Shown here: one piece after another, positions 44,970-55,077 of the stretch
How the letters are laid out: every line of letters starts with the position of its first letter
Position numbering within the stretch: position 1 is the first letter of the stretch
Assembly (NCBI RefSeq): GCF_030149235.1
Contig: NZ_JASBRW010000024.1
Location: 30,453-94,452, forward strand
Origin: Maricaulis sp.
GTDB taxonomy: Bacteria; Pseudomonadota; Alphaproteobacteria; Caulobacterales; Maricaulaceae
DNA length: 64,000 nucleotides
Direction: 5' to 3'
Notes under the pieces: generated by a model
Database searches by the model: none
Seen by the model: only the letters and a program-made list of their open reading frames with translations
Told to the model about the DNA's origin: nothing
Translations under genes and position numbers: made by a program

Positions 44970-45488
44970 ATGACCGAACGCCAAAGCTCTTTCAGCTATG
45001 AAGACCTGATCGCCTCCTCCGACGGCCGCATGTGGGGCGAAGGCCGCTCCAAACTGCCTGCTCCGCCGATGCTGATGATGGATCGTATCCTGCACATCGA
45101 TGATGAGGGCGGCGAATACGGCAAGGGCCACATCGTGGCCGAACTCGACATCAAGAAAGACCTCTGGTTCTTCGATTGTCACTTCAAGGGTGACCCGGTG
45201 ATGCCGGGTTGTCTTGGCCTCGACGCGATGTGGCAGCTGGTTGGTTTCTTCCTGTGTTGGAAGGGCAATCCGGGCCTGGGGCGTGCACTCGGTGTTGGCG
45301 AGGTGAAGTTTACCGGCCAGATCACCCCGGACTCCAAGGTCGTGCGCTATGTCATCGATCTCAAGCGTGTCATCCAACGAAAACTGATCATGGCCATCGG
45401 CGACGGTCATGTCGAAGTCGACGGCAAAATCATCTATACCGCGAAAGATCTGCGCGTGGGCCTGTTCCAGCCCGGCGAAATGGCCTGA
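44970..45488 (+). CDS. fabA: 3-hydroxydecanoyl-ACP dehydratase/isomerase
   Basis: The 172-residue hot-dog-fold enzyme makes trans-2- and cis-3-decenoyl-ACP, the branch point of anaerobic unsaturated fatty acid synthesis. Catalytic H71 and D85 are in [20 protein letters not shown]. The N-terminus [12 protein letters not shown] aligns with E. coli FabA, supporting ATG 44970 rather than the GTG at 44949. Fifteen bases separate it from fabB. Confidence 0.96.
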   Translation: MTERQSSFSYEDLIASSDGRMWGEGRSKLPAPPMLMMDRILHIDDEGGEYGKGHIVAELDIKKDLWFFDCHFKGDPVMPGCLGLDAMWQLVGFFLCWKGNPGLGRALGVGEVKFTGQITPDSKVVRYVIDLKRVIQRKLIMAIGDGHVEVDGKIIYTAKDLRVGLFQPGEMA

Positions 45489-45503
45489 TCGAGGAGTTCT
45501 ATC

Positions 45504-46718
45504 ATGCGTCGTGTCGTTATCACCGGTCTCGGTGTGATCTCTGCGATTGGCAATAATGCCGAGGAAGTCACCCAGTCCCTGCGCGAGGGCAAGAGCGGTA
45601 TTGGCCGCATGGATGACTTCGCCAAATATGGCTTCAAATGTCAGGTTGGCGGCAAGCCGACCGTCGATCCGGCCGAGCATGTCGACAAGCGCGTCTACCG
45701 CTTCATGTCGGAAGGGGCCGGCTGGAATTACATGGCGATGGAGCAAGCCATTGCCGATGCCGGCCTGCCGGAAGACGACATCTCGAATATCCGCACCGGC
45801 ATCATCATGGGCTCCGGCGGTCCGTCCGCTGGCACTATTGTCAACGCCGCTGACGTCACCCGCGAAAAGGGCCCGCGCCGTATCGGACCGTTTGCCGTTC
45901 CCAAGGCGATGAGCTCGACCGCTTCGGCAACGCTGGCCACGCCGTTCAAGATTCTCGGCGTGAATTATTCCATCACTTCCGCCTGCACGACCTCGCTGCA
46001 TTGTATCGGCGCGGCTGCCGAGCAGATCCAGTGGGGCAAACAGGACGTCATGTTTGCCGGCGGCTGTGAGGAGATCCACTGGGCTCTTTCGAACCTGTTC
46101 GACGCCATGGGCGCGATGTCGACCAAGTATAACGACACGCCGGAGCAGGCGTCGCGCGCCTTCGACAAGGACCGTGACGGTTTCGTCGGCGGTGCCGGCG
46201 CGGGCGTTGTGATCCTGGAAGAATACGAGCGCGCCAAGAAGCGCGGCGCACCGATCTATGCCGAGATCACCGGCTATGGCGCCACCTCGGACGGTTACGA
46301 CATGGTCGCCCCGTCCGGCGAGGGTGCCGTACGCTCTATGAAGCTGGCGATGGAAACGGCCGGTTCGGACATCGACTATCTCAACCCGCACGCCACCGCG
46401 ACGCCGGTCGGCGACATCAAGGAGATGGAAGCGGTCAAGGAAGTCTTCGGCGACAAGGCCCCGATGATCTCCGGCACCAAGTCTATGAGCGGCCACGCTC
46501 TCGGCGCCGCTGGCGTTCACGAGGCGATCTACACGCTGTTGATGATGAAGAACGGCTTCGTGGCCCCGTCGATCAACGTCTTCGACATGGACCCGGATAT
46601 CGCCGCGCTGAACTTGCCGATCGTTACCGAAACGCGTGAGGCCGAGATCAAGACGGCGATGTCGAACTCCTTCGGCTTCGGCGGCACCAACGGCACTGTC
46701 GTTTTCCAGAAAGTCTAA
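45504..46718 (+). CDS. fabB: 3-oxoacyl-ACP synthase I
   Basis: The 404-residue condensing enzyme elongates the unsaturated acyl-ACP. It has the active-site C161 in [14 protein letters not shown] in [11 protein letters not shown], and H in [16 protein letters not shown], with the C-terminal [11 protein letters not shown]. Co-operates with FabA to keep the cis double bond. Start ATG 45504 follows fabA directly. The fabA-fabB-fabI order is widespread in alphaproteobacteria. Confidence 0.96.
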   Translation: MRRVVITGLGVISAIGNNAEEVTQSLREGKSGIGRMDDFAKYGFKCQVGGKPTVDPAEHVDKRVYRFMSEGAGWNYMAMEQAIADAGLPEDDISNIRTGIIMGSGGPSAGTIVNAADVTREKGPRRIGPFAVPKAMSSTASATLATPFKILGVNYSITSACTTSLHCIGAAAEQIQWGKQDVMFAGGCEEIHWALSNLFDAMGAMSTKYNDTPEQASRAFDKDRDGFVGGAGAGVVILEEYERAKKRGAPIYAEITGYGATSDGYDMVAPSGEGAVRSMKLAMETAGSDIDYLNPHATATPVGDIKEMEAVKEVFGDKAPMISGTKSMSGHALGAAGVHEAIYTLLMMKNGFVAPSINVFDMDPDIAALNLPIVTETREAEIKTAMSNSFGFGGTNGTVVFQKV

Positions 46719-46749
46719 CACCACAAACGTCAAACGAGGGGGAACACCC

Positions 46750-47565
46750 ATGGCGGACACGGTATTTCCAGCAGGCGAGCTGATGAAGGGCAAGCGCGGG
46801 CTTGTCATGGGCGTCGCAAACAAGAATTCCATTGCCTGGGGGATCGCCCAGCAATTGGCGGCGCAGGGCGCTGAGCTGGCCTTCTCCTACCAGGACGAGG
46901 CGCTGGAGCGCCGGGTGCGTCCGCTGGTCGAGGGACTGGGCGGCGATACGTTCATGATCCAGGCCGATGTGACCAATGACGAGTCCATGGACGCCTGCTT
47001 CAAGCAGATCGAAGAGAAGTGGGGCAAGATGGACTTCCTCGTCCACGCCATCGCTTTCGCCGGCAAGGACGAACTGGTCGGCTCCTTCACCGAGAACACC
47101 ACCCGTGAGGGCTGGCGCCGGGCGATGGAAATCTCGGCCTTCTCCTTTGTCGATGCCGGCAAGCGGGCCAGCCATCTGATGAATGAGGGCGGCTCCATGG
47201 TGACGCTGACCTATCTCGGCTCCGAGCGTGTTGTGCCGTCCTACAATGTTATGGGCGTGGCCAAGGCGGCCCTGGAGGCCTCCACGCGCTATATGGCCCG
47301 CGACCTCGGTCCGCAAGGCATCCGCGTCAACGCGTTGTCCGCCGGCCCGATGCGGACCCTGGCCATGGCGGGCATTTCCGGCGGCAAATCGCTGATGAAG
47401 ACCGGCCGGGACTGGTCGATGATGAAGGAAGACACACGCATGGAAGGCGTTGCCGGCGCTGCGCTCTACCTTCTGTCGGACCTCGGTCACTCCTGCACGG
47501 GCGAGACCCTGCACGTCGACGCGGGCTTCCACGCGGTGGCGGTCCCGTCGATGGACGAGGACTAG
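46750..47565 (+). CDS. fabI: Enoyl-ACP reductase FabI
   Basis: The 271-residue SDR-fold NADH-dependent enoyl-ACP reductase carries out the last step of each elongation cycle. It shows GLVMGVANKNSIAWGIAQQL, LVHAIAFAGKDEL, and the catalytic Y165-x6-K172 in SYNVMGVAKAALEAS. Proteins of this class are the target of triclosan. ATG 46750 has GAGGGGGA upstream. A strong terminator (47585-47620) ends the fab transcript. Confidence 0.96.
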   Translation: MADTVFPAGELMKGKRGLVMGVANKNSIAWGIAQQLAAQGAELAFSYQDEALERRVRPLVEGLGGDTFMIQADVTNDESMDACFKQIEEKWGKMDFLVHAIAFAGKDELVGSFTENTTREGWRRAMEISAFSFVDAGKRASHLMNEGGSMVTLTYLGSERVVPSYNVMGVAKAALEASTRYMARDLGPQGIRVNALSAGPMRTLAMAGISGGKSLMKTGRDWSMMKEDTRMEGVAGAALYLLSDLGHSCTGETLHVDAGFHAVAVPSMDED

Positions 47566-47584
47566 CGAATACAAGAGTTTTCAG

Positions 47585-47620
47585 AAGCCCCGCTGGAGTC
47601 TGCTCCAGCGGGGCTTTTTT
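47585..47620 (+). terminator. Rho-independent terminator of the fab operon
   Basis: AAGCCCCGCTGGAG (47585-47598), loop TCTG, and the exact complement CTCCAGCGGGGCTT (47603-47616) are followed by TTTT. This is the first of several strong terminators here with a GCCCCGC stem. Confidence 0.92.
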
Positions 47621-47784
47621 ATGCCCTAGGACCTGTTCGTCTCCATAAAAGCACACACCGCCTCTGAATAATCCCAACCAGAACATTCTTCAGGTTTTAG
47701 CGTTGCCGCTTCCGGGAAAACTCGCTAGCGGTGGAAGTGTCGGGGGTCGCTTCAGGCGACCAATTTGGGAACAGGAACACAATC

Positions 47785-49338
47785 ATGAAACATATGCTAC
47801 TTGCGAGTACGGCCAGCGCCATGGTGCTGGCGGCTGCCGCAATGCCGGCTTTCGCCGATGATGATCGCATCACGGCACTGGAAGCCCGCATCGAACAACT
47901 CGAGCAAACCAACGCCCAGCTGCTGCACTATCTTGAAGCACTGACCGCTGAGAACGGCATTGTCGTTGAGCACGAAGTCGAGACGGAAATGCATGATGGT
48001 CACGTCCGCGAGGAACGCCATGTCGTCGTCGCGATCGACCGGGATGGTGACGCGTCTGGCGCGACCCAGGTCCACGTCATCGACAATGCCGGATCTGACG
48101 GCCTGGTGGGTCTCAATTCGGAGTACACCTATGCCATTCTCGATCACGCCGAGGGCTCAAACACCCGTCAGCTGACGCAGCTGCGCGCCATTCAGGACGG
48201 CGAGCTCAACAACCGCGTTACCTTCGGTGGTGCGATCACGGCCCTGGCCAATTATCAGACCAGTAATTCGGACTCCAAGTTCAGCTGGCTGACACGCAAT
48301 CCGACCTCCGCCAATCAGATCGGAGATGAGGTTTCAGAGCTGGTCGTGCATTCGGCCCAGCTGCAGACCACGGCGCGCTTCACGGACAACATCACCGGCT
48401 TCATGGAGCTGTTGTATAATCCGGAGCAGAGCTTCGGGTCCGGAACGATTACCGATCTCAACCGGAATCAGGTCCAGGTGCGCCGGGCCTATGTGCTCTG
48501 GGGCAATCTTGACGAGAGCCCCTGGTATGGTGCGATCGGTAAGATGGATACGCCGTTCGGCCTCAATGACACGGTCAGCCCGTTCACCAACTCTACCGTC
48601 TGGCACTCCTTCGCCGGCCTCGCTTACGGCGGCACGGTTGGATACTTCGATAACGGCTTCCACGTCCGGGCCATGGCAATCCAGGGTGGGGCTCAGTTCC
48701 GCGCTGCGAATGCATCGGTTGAAGGCACCAATGTTCCATCGCGCGTCAACAATTACGCCGTTGACGCAAACTATACCGGCGACATCGGCGGTGATGGCGA
48801 ATTCCTGGTCGGTGCCAGCTATCAGCACGGCAGCCCCTATTGTCAGGAATACCCGATCTTCCACTTCAATCCGTGCGACGACAACAACCCGGCATACTCC
48901 GTCTACAGCCGGGTCGATCTCGGCAACCTTCGCTTGATCGGCGAATATGCCCGCACGACCGAAGAATGGCCCGGCACCGCGGTTCCGGACCCAACCAACC
49001 CGCTTTCCGTCTTTGATGCGGTCGAAACCACGTCCTGGGGCTTTGGCGGCCGTTACGCCTTCGACATTGGGCAGGACTCGCCCTTCTACCTCTCCGGAGA
49101 GTTCTCCACCTTTGTCGCCGGTGATGACGGCGCACCGTGGGAACGCCAGAATCAGTGGGTTCTGGGCGGCTCCTATTTCGTCACCCCGAGCGTCAATATC
49201 TTCGGCGAACTGATCCGGGCTGACGGCTTTGCCCCGCTCAACTTCCTGTCCGGCGGCAATTTCCCCGATGGTTCGACCTGGTCTGAGCGTGATGCCCAGA
49301 CCGATGTCATTACCCTCGGCATCCAGGCCGCGTTCTAA
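47785..49338 (+). CDS. Outer-membrane porin-like protein
   Basis: The 517-residue protein has a signal peptide (MLLASTASAMVLAAAAMPAF), then a short coiled coil (ITALEARIEQLEQTNAQLLH), as in many trimeric alphaproteobacterial porins. It then shows a long beta-rich barrel with repeated alternating strands (VQVRRAYVLWGNLDESPWYG, FGGRYAFDIGQ, WVLGGSYFVTPSVNIFGELI) and the usual C-terminal aromatic, LGIQAAF. Substrate class is unclear; it could be a carbohydrate-type or siderophore-type porin. Start ATG 47785 has AGGAAC upstream. The gene is followed by its own terminator. Confidence 0.85.
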   Translation: MKHMLLASTASAMVLAAAAMPAFADDDRITALEARIEQLEQTNAQLLHYLEALTAENGIVVEHEVETEMHDGHVREERHVVVAIDRDGDASGATQVHVIDNAGSDGLVGLNSEYTYAILDHAEGSNTRQLTQLRAIQDGELNNRVTFGGAITALANYQTSNSDSKFSWLTRNPTSANQIGDEVSELVVHSAQLQTTARFTDNITGFMELLYNPEQSFGSGTITDLNRNQVQVRRAYVLWGNLDESPWYGAIGKMDTPFGLNDTVSPFTNSTVWHSFAGLAYGGTVGYFDNGFHVRAMAIQGGAQFRAANASVEGTNVPSRVNNYAVDANYTGDIGGDGEFLVGASYQHGSPYCQEYPIFHFNPCDDNNPAYSVYSRVDLGNLRLIGEYARTTEEWPGTAVPDPTNPLSVFDAVETTSWGFGGRYAFDIGQDSPFYLSGEFSTFVAGDDGAPWERQNQWVLGGSYFVTPSVNIFGELIRADGFAPLNFLSGGNFPDGSTWSERDAQTDVITLGIQAAF

Positions 49339-49360
49339 GAAGCGGTCACAGCCAAAGAAC

Positions 49361-49393
49361 AAACCCCGCCGGAGCCAACTCCGGCGGGGTTTT
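49361..49393 (+). terminator. Rho-independent terminator of the porin gene
   Basis: AAACCCCGCCGGAG (49361-49374), loop CCAA, and complement CTCCGGCGGGGTTT (49379-49392) are followed by TCTTTTT. It also separates the gene from the convergent peptidase gene ending at 49418. Confidence 0.92.
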
Positions 49394-49417
49394 CTTTTTC
49401 ATAGTATGGCGAGAGGT

Positions 49418-51865
49418 CTACTCTGCCTCCTCTCCACTTGCTCCATCAACGCGCGGGTCGTCTTCCGGTTTCACCCAGCGATCGAGCCATTCAATGCTCT
49501 CCGCGAGCACATGAAGGACACTCTCGCGCGCCCGGTAACCGTGGCTTTCATAGGGCAGCATGACCAGCCGAGCGGTACCCGCATTACCCTTGACCGCCGC
49601 ATACATGCGCTCCGACTGCATCGGGAAAGTCCCCGAATTATTGTCGATCTGACCGTGAATCATGAGCATCGGCTCATTGATATTGTCAGCATGCATGAAG
49701 GGCGAGAGCTCGAAATACACTTCGGGTGCCTGCCAGAAAGTCCGGCGTTCGGCCTGGAAGCCAAACGGGGTCAGGGTCCGGTTATAGGCTCCCGAGCGGG
49801 CGATGCCGGCGCGGAAAATATCACTCGCCGCCAGCAGATGCGCCGTCATGAAGGCGCCATAGGAGTGGCCGGCAATCGCCAAGCGTTCGCCATCACCAAA
49901 TCCCATCTCAACCGAGATATCGCGAGCGGCCTCGGCCGATAGGACCAGCTGTTCGATGAAGCTGTCATTCACCGTTTCCGGATCATCACCGACAATCGGC
50001 ATGGTGGCGTTTTCCAGCAACGCATAGCCCTGGGTCACCAGGAAGCGCGGGCTGGTACCGGCAACACGGGTGAACATGTAGGGCGACCCCCGGACCTGGC
50101 CGGCAGTCGCGGCATCGTTGAACTCGCGCGGATAGGCCCAGACGAGCACCGGCAGTGTGTCGCCTTCCTCGTAATCAGCCGGCAGGTAGAGCGTAGCAGA
50201 AAGCGGCACCCCGTCCTCACGCTCATAGGTAATCAGCTGACGCGAGATATCATTGAGCTGCGGGTGTGGATTGGCAAAGTCCGTGACCTGCTCGACCTCG
50301 CCATTACTGTGGTGGCGCACATTCGGCGGCGTGACAGGATTCTGCCAGGAAGTCAGGAAGCTCGAGCCGTCCGAGGAGGTCAGGCCGATCACTTCTTCAT
50401 AATTCTCGCCACTACTGCGCCAGACCTCTTCCGTCTCCAACGTCTCGAAATTCATCCGCGACAGGAAGGGGCGGTCGCCATCGGGTGTCGCGCCATCGCC
50501 CGCGAAAAAGATATGGCCATCCTCAATCCCGATGACCGATTGCCCGAACGCGTTGCGAACCCGCAGCGGGGTGCCCGGATCGGCATAGGCGTTCTGGATA
50601 TTGCGCTCTTGCGCCAGCCGGGGCTCAGCATCGGGATTATCGAAATCGACAATCCACTGGCGCACGACACGGGTGTCCCGGTCATACTCGACAGCCATGC
50701 CGATACCCGGCTCGGAGGTGAAATCCGCGCCGTAAAAGCGATCTTCGGTGCGAAGCACTTCTACCGGCTCGCCATTGAACGGCGCGTCCAGTGACCAGAC
50801 GCTGTCGCGCTGATCGGCTTCGGCACGCGGATCACCGCCATCAAGCGCCTCAGCCCAGATCAGCCGGGCTGGATGCGAAGCCTGCCAGGCAATACTGCGG
50901 CGGCCGGTGACAACGCCACCGATAGGTACATTATCGGCCAGCGGCTGGGTCGCGATTTCGGCGACCTCATTACCGTCCATGTCCAGTACAGCCGTCCGGT
51001 CCGGGAAGCGGGACCAGGGCACGATATAGGAGAAGGGCTCAACCAGCTCACCGATCAGGATGTAGTCGCCACCCGGGGCCGGCTCGGCAGAGTAATACAA
51101 ACCCGGCCCGCCGATCTCGCGAATGCGGCGGCCATTGACCGGTACAACCGCCAACTGCGAGCTGGCCAGCCAGCTGAACAGGGCAGCATCGGTCTCATCC
51201 TTGAGTAGGTCCTGATAGGTCCGCACCGGAGCCTCATAGCCGGAGGCCTCCTGGATTACCGGACCGGCTGGTACGCGCGGGCGTTCCGGCATCGAGCCGC
51301 GATCCGGGTCGACCAGCGTGACCAGCAGGCTTTCGCCATCCGGCATCCACTCAAACGGGGTGAAGACCGCGTTGATGCCCTCATCAACGAGCTCGCGCGC
51401 CCGGGCGCGCTCGACATCGACCACCCAAAGGCTGAGTTGGTCATTACGCGTCATCACAAAGGCGATATGCGAACCATTAGCGGACCAGGAGACGTTGGAA
51501 ATCCCGCCATCCGGCAACCGGATGTCCCGCTCGTCTCCACTCTCAAGATCCATCAAGCTCAAACCGATGATCGACCGGGGGCCGTGACGGCCATTGGTGG
51601 CCGCATCCAACCGCATGCCGGCCAGCCGTTCCATCGGCCGCGCCATCTCCGCAACCGGGGGCAGGCTTTCGCGGTGCATCAGCAAAAGCGTGTCCCGCGA
51701 CGGAGAGAGTGACGTCCAGGGCGAGGGCGCCGCGTCCACAATATCGACGATATCCTGTGGCGGCAGACGGTAGCCTTCCTGCGCCAGGACCGGCGCTGCC
51801 ACGAAGACAGCAGCTGTGGTCACGCCAAGCATCACAGCCCGGATAGAATTGCGGATCGGCATCAA
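49418..51865 (-). CDS. Secreted S9D glutamyl-endopeptidase-like prolyl oligopeptidase
   Basis: The 815-residue S9-family serine peptidase has a signal peptide (residues 1-29). An N-terminal beta-propeller region (about 40-540) precedes a C-terminal alpha/beta-hydrolase. The catalytic Ser668 is in AIAGHSYGAFMTAHLLA, followed by ARSGAYNRTLTPFGFQ, Asp in HGQIDNNSGTFPMQSERM and His in PYESHGYRARESVLH. This signature matches the glutamyl endopeptidase branch (S9D, chloroplast CGEP-like). It would cleave oligopeptides in the periplasm. Long length and signal peptide fit. It is separated by convergent neighbours from other genes. Confidence 0.93.
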   Translation of the reverse strand: MMPIRNSIRAVMLGVTTAAVFVAAPVLAQEGYRLPPQDIVDIVDAAPSPWTSLSPSRDTLLLMHRESLPPVAEMARPMERLAGMRLDAATNGRHGPRSIIGLSLMDLESGDERDIRLPDGGISNVSWSANGSHIAFVMTRNDQLSLWVVDVERARARELVDEGINAVFTPFEWMPDGESLLVTLVDPDRGSMPERPRVPAGPVIQEASGYEAPVRTYQDLLKDETDAALFSWLASSQLAVVPVNGRRIREIGGPGLYYSAEPAPGGDYILIGELVEPFSYIVPWSRFPDRTAVLDMDGNEVAEIATQPLADNVPIGGVVTGRRSIAWQASHPARLIWAEALDGGDPRAEADQRDSVWSLDAPFNGEPVEVLRTEDRFYGADFTSEPGIGMAVEYDRDTRVVRQWIVDFDNPDAEPRLAQERNIQNAYADPGTPLRVRNAFGQSVIGIEDGHIFFAGDGATPDGDRPFLSRMNFETLETEEVWRSSGENYEEVIGLTSSDGSSFLTSWQNPVTPPNVRHHSNGEVEQVTDFANPHPQLNDISRQLITYEREDGVPLSATLYLPADYEEGDTLPVLVWAYPREFNDAATAGQVRGSPYMFTRVAGTSPRFLVTQGYALLENATMPIVGDDPETVNDSFIEQLVLSAEAARDISVEMGFGDGERLAIAGHSYGAFMTAHLLAASDIFRAGIARSGAYNRTLTPFGFQAERRTFWQAPEVYFELSPFMHADNINEPMLMIHGQIDNNSGTFPMQSERMYAAVKGNAGTARLVMLPYESHGYRARESVLHVLAESIEWLDRWVKPEDDPRVDGASGEEAE

Positions 51866-51940
51866 TAACTCCCCTTGTACCTCATCAGCTCAAACTAGCT
51901 TTTTCGGCACGCGGGTCGAGCGTTCAAATCTTAGAAATCG

Positions 51941-52654
51941 TTAAAGATAGACCCAGCCCGTCAGACTGAGGCGGCGGCCCATGGCGAAGGTCGAGACCTG
52001 CTGCACGGCATGGGCTTGCGGCACGAGGAACACATTGAGCGTGTTGAAGCGCGGCAGGAAGGCCTGCTCGACATCGCCCCGCTCATCGAAAAAGGCCAGA
52101 TGCCCGCCCCAATCGGTTTTCCAGTCCTTGCTCAGATTGAGCACATAGGCGGCAACCCGGTGCCGGCTTTCATGAATGTCATCATGCTCGGTCAGGAAAT
52201 GCCCGGAGCTGTAGGAGGTGCAGAACACGTCCGCATGGGTCAGTCCCGCCGTCCCGGTCAATGTTTTCATGAAGTCGAGCCAGACCGGCCCATTGCAGAA
52301 CTCGTGAAACGCATGCAGCGGATGACCGGGATTCTCACCCCGCTTGATGGCGCTCGAGATCGCGTATTGCATGAAGCAATACTGGAAGTTCCCGCTTCCG
52401 GCGCTGCGATTGATCTGGGCGAACAGGGCCTGCTGTTGCTGGGGCGGCAGGCGCTGGACTTCCGCCAGGGCCGCCTCGACGCCCTGCCCTTTTTCATTAT
52501 AGGCCAGGAACCAGTTCTGATTGGCGGCGATCTCGGCCAGGATGGCCTCAGCCGAGGCTGGGGTCAGGATATTCTCGATCTGCAGCCGGCGATTGGCCAC
52601 CAGGGTCTGACCCAGCTCGGCGGCATCCAGTCCATCATTGATCTCGATCTGCAC
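51941..52654 (-). CDS. 2-oxoglutarate/Fe(II)-dependent oxygenase-like protein
   Basis: The protein of about 237 residues has the Ofd1/Tpa1-like double-stranded beta-helix pattern: LTEHDDIHESRHRVAAYVLN supplies H-x-D. DWGGHLAFF and AHAVQQVS supply the second His, and GRRLSLTGWVYL provides the 2OG-binding Arg. It may hydroxylate a protein or small molecule; no partner is nearby. GTG 52654 is chosen since GGGGGC is positioned before it. The longer frame from the TTG at 52708 runs into the adjacent terminator. Confidence 0.85.
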   Translation of the reverse strand: MQIEINDGLDAAELGQTLVANRRLQIENILTPASAEAILAEIAANQNWFLAYNEKGQGVEAALAEVQRLPPQQQQALFAQINRSAGSGNFQYCFMQYAISSAIKRGENPGHPLHAFHEFCNGPVWLDFMKTLTGTAGLTHADVFCTSYSSGHFLTEHDDIHESRHRVAAYVLNLSKDWKTDWGGHLAFFDERGDVEQAFLPRFNTLNVFLVPQAHAVQQVSTFAMGRRLSLTGWVYL

Positions 52655-52713
52655 GCTCTTGAGCCCCCTGCTGCCATGCTGTGGGGAGGCTAGGCTGGAG
52701 CCCGGCAAGAATA

Positions 52714-52743
52714 AAGCCCCGCGGACAGGTCCGGCGGGGCTTT
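52714..52743 (-). terminator. Rho-independent terminator of the acyltransferase gene
   Basis: AAAGCCCCGCGGAC / GTCCGGCGGGGCTTT (with one bulged G) around AG, 52714-52743. It is located just beyond the acyltransferase stop (52766) on the minus strand. Confidence 0.85.
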
Positions 52744-52765
52744 GAGACGCTTCGCTAGTCCGGTT

Positions 52766-53989
52766 TCACGGTGCGGGTTCTTTCGTAGGCGTGGCGGCGG
52801 CCCCGACGCTGGTCCTGACCAGCTTCAATCCCATAACCGGTCTGAGAACCGGTATCCGGCGCACCCCTTCATATCCGGCGGCACAGCCAATAACCGTGAT
52901 GGCGACCAGCAGGGCGAACTCGCTCCACGCACCCAGACCGACAGGGGTGAGGGCATAGCCCGCCACGACGATAATGGTCTGGTGCAGGATGTAGTACGGG
53001 AAGATCGCCTCGGTGAGATAACGGCGTACCGGTCCGTCGCCCTTGAGAAAGCGTCGGGCCAGTCCCACCAGGGTCAGGATGATCGCCCACGTGTAGACGA
53101 TACGGTCGATGCGGGCGATCCACACCAGGACCTCGTTCGATGCGATCCGGTCCCAATCCGAATAACACCAGAGCAGGAAAGCGAAGGACGCAAGCGTCAC
53201 CGCTCCGACGACAGGCAAGAGCTTGTCGACCGCGCGCCAGACCCCCTCATTCTTGGCCATGAAATAGCCAAGCAGGACCATGCTCAGCGACTGGGCGTGA
53301 TTGGCCCAGTCATTGAACAGGTCATGCGTGGTCGGGAAAGACGGGACGAGACTGAAACGGATCGCCAGCAACGGCACCAAAGGCAGCAGAAGCAAGACGA
53401 TGGACGTCGCCGCATTGTGCGCCAGGAAGCGTCCGAGACCGAGCATGGACTGGCTGTCAGCCAGGGCGCGCAGGATCGGGAACAAGGGCGCCAGAAGCAG
53501 GGAATAGACGAAGAGGTAGACCACATACCAAAGATGGTTCCAGGTCGGTGTATGGACGGACCAGGGCCCGCCCCACTCGCCCGCATAACTGCGATAGAAG
53601 GCGCCTAAACCGGCTTCGATCTCACCTCCGGAGCGCAGCTCGACATAGGTTTGCGGCGCCACGATCACGTACATGCCGAACAGGATGACCGGGAATAGGC
53701 GCCAGCTCCGGTCAGCGGCGAAGCGGGCAGAACCCAGCTTGTCCGACAGGAACCGGATGGCGACCCCGGAGACGAAGAAGAGAAGCGGCAGGCGCCAGGG
53801 GCTGGAGAGCCACATCAGCGGCTCCATGGCATCATTGGCGTTGATGCTCTTGGCGTGCCAGTCCTCCGTGTTGAAGAACATGCCGATGTGATAGAAAATC
53901 AGCAGGCCGAAGGCGATGATCCTCAACCAGTCCAGATCATGTCGCCGCGTAAAAACAGCGCTGGGATTCACTTCGCTTCCGCCACTCAT
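52766..53989 (-). CDS. Acyltransferase-3 (OpgC/OatA-type) membrane protein
   Basis: The 407-residue polytopic protein of the acyltransferase-3 family has the N-terminal RRHDLDWLRIIAFGLLIFYH (R/H-x10-H motif) and FFVSGVAIRFL. It has about ten further hydrophobic segments, including SLLLAPLFPILRAL and LTEAIFPYYILHQTIIVVAG, as in the succinoglycan- or glucan-modifying OpgC. It acylates a periplasmic glycan or lipid. Start ATG 53989 is preferred (GGAGAT 6 bases upstream); the ATG at 54001 is an alternative. Divergent from the LytTR regulator gene. Confidence 0.88.
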   Translation of the reverse strand: MSGGSEVNPSAVFTRRHDLDWLRIIAFGLLIFYHIGMFFNTEDWHAKSINANDAMEPLMWLSSPWRLPLLFFVSGVAIRFLSDKLGSARFAADRSWRLFPVILFGMYVIVAPQTYVELRSGGEIEAGLGAFYRSYAGEWGGPWSVHTPTWNHLWYVVYLFVYSLLLAPLFPILRALADSQSMLGLGRFLAHNAATSIVLLLLPLVPLLAIRFSLVPSFPTTHDLFNDWANHAQSLSMVLLGYFMAKNEGVWRAVDKLLPVVGAVTLASFAFLLWCYSDWDRIASNEVLVWIARIDRIVYTWAIILTLVGLARRFLKGDGPVRRYLTEAIFPYYILHQTIIVVAGYALTPVGLGAWSEFALLVAITVIGCAAGYEGVRRIPVLRPVMGLKLVRTSVGAAATPTKEPAP

Positions 53990-54168
53990 TTCAATCTCCA
54001 TGCTAGGCCTGCACAGGCTGTACGGAAGCCTTCACCGAGCCCAGCGACACGGGCTAGCCAGCGGGTCGGCGGGATAACCGTCTGCGCTTTAGGGATGAAT
54101 GGCGGCGCTCGGGGCCGAGCGGCAGTGACGGGACTTGCGCGCAGAAAAGCCTCGGGCATGATCGGGCC

Positions 54169-55014
54169 ATGAGCCACCAGCAAATCGATCGAGAAACCCG
54201 GGCCGAACGCGTGATCGCCCGCGGTGCAATGGTGATGATCGCCACGTTGATGATCGCCAACTACATCGTCAATTCGACCTCGATCCAGATGGAAGCCGAG
54301 CGAGCGGGACGCGAGATCGATGCACTCCAGCCCTGGTTCATCGAAGGGACCAGCATGGCGCTGATCCTGGCGTTGATGCCAGCGCTTGTCTGGCTGGAAA
54401 GGCGTTACCCCCTGGTCACCGGGAACTGGGCCGCGGCGCTCCCATTCCACGCGGCCGGGCTGCTGGTCTTCAGCATCCTTCATGTCGGCATGATGGGGTT
54501 GCTCCGGGAAACTCTGCATCCCATCCTGTTCGACCGGCCCTATGTCTTCTTCAACAACCCGGTCGAAGTCTTCCTCTACGAATTGCGCAAGGATGCGCTG
54601 ACCTACTCGGTTCAGATCCTCACCCTGTCCGGCTTTCGCATAGTGGAATGGGCACGGATGGATGCGGAGGCGGCCCGCGAGGAAGCCCGCCGGACCCACC
54701 GCCTCACGCTCAAATGCGGGGGCCGTACCCTGCTTGTGGAGGCCGACGCCTTCCAGACCGCCAAGGCCGCCGGCAATTATGTCGAGCTGACCCTTGCCAG
54801 CGGCGAGCAAATGGCGCGCATGACCCTGTCGGAACTGGAACGGCAATTGCGCGAGGCCGGCGTGGATGCGGTCCGGGTTCACAGGTCCTGGCTGGTCAAT
54901 CGCAGCCTGATTACCGAGATCACGCCCACTGGCGAAGGCGACGTCACCCTGACGCTGTCGACGGGCGCCCGTATCCCGGGAAGCCGGCGCTACCGTGAGA
55001 AGCTGGCGGCCTGA
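54169..55014 (+). CDS. Membrane-anchored LytTR-domain transcriptional regulator
   Basis: The 281-residue protein has three to four transmembrane helices in the N-terminal half (AMVMIATLMIANYIV, TSMALILALMPALVW, AAGLLVFSILHVGMMGL, SVQILTLSGFRIVEW). It then has a C-terminal LytTR DNA-binding domain: LLVEADAFQTAKAAGNYVEL, TLSELERQLR and VRVHRSWLVNRSLIT, the usual VHRSYLVN motif. Such membrane-bound LytTR proteins without a receiver domain respond to an unknown signal. Divergence from the acyltransferase gene (167 bases) suggests that gene is its target. Start ATG 54169. Confidence 0.9.
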   Translation: MSHQQIDRETRAERVIARGAMVMIATLMIANYIVNSTSIQMEAERAGREIDALQPWFIEGTSMALILALMPALVWLERRYPLVTGNWAAALPFHAAGLLVFSILHVGMMGLLRETLHPILFDRPYVFFNNPVEVFLYELRKDALTYSVQILTLSGFRIVEWARMDAEAAREEARRTHRLTLKCGGRTLLVEADAFQTAKAAGNYVELTLASGEQMARMTLSELERQLREAGVDAVRVHRSWLVNRSLITEITPTGEGDVTLTLSTGARIPGSRRYREKLAA

Positions 55015-55077
55015 CCGGCATACCCCATACTCACCCTCGCAGATAGCGCGTCGTAGGCGATCCGTTCCGGACAAAGA

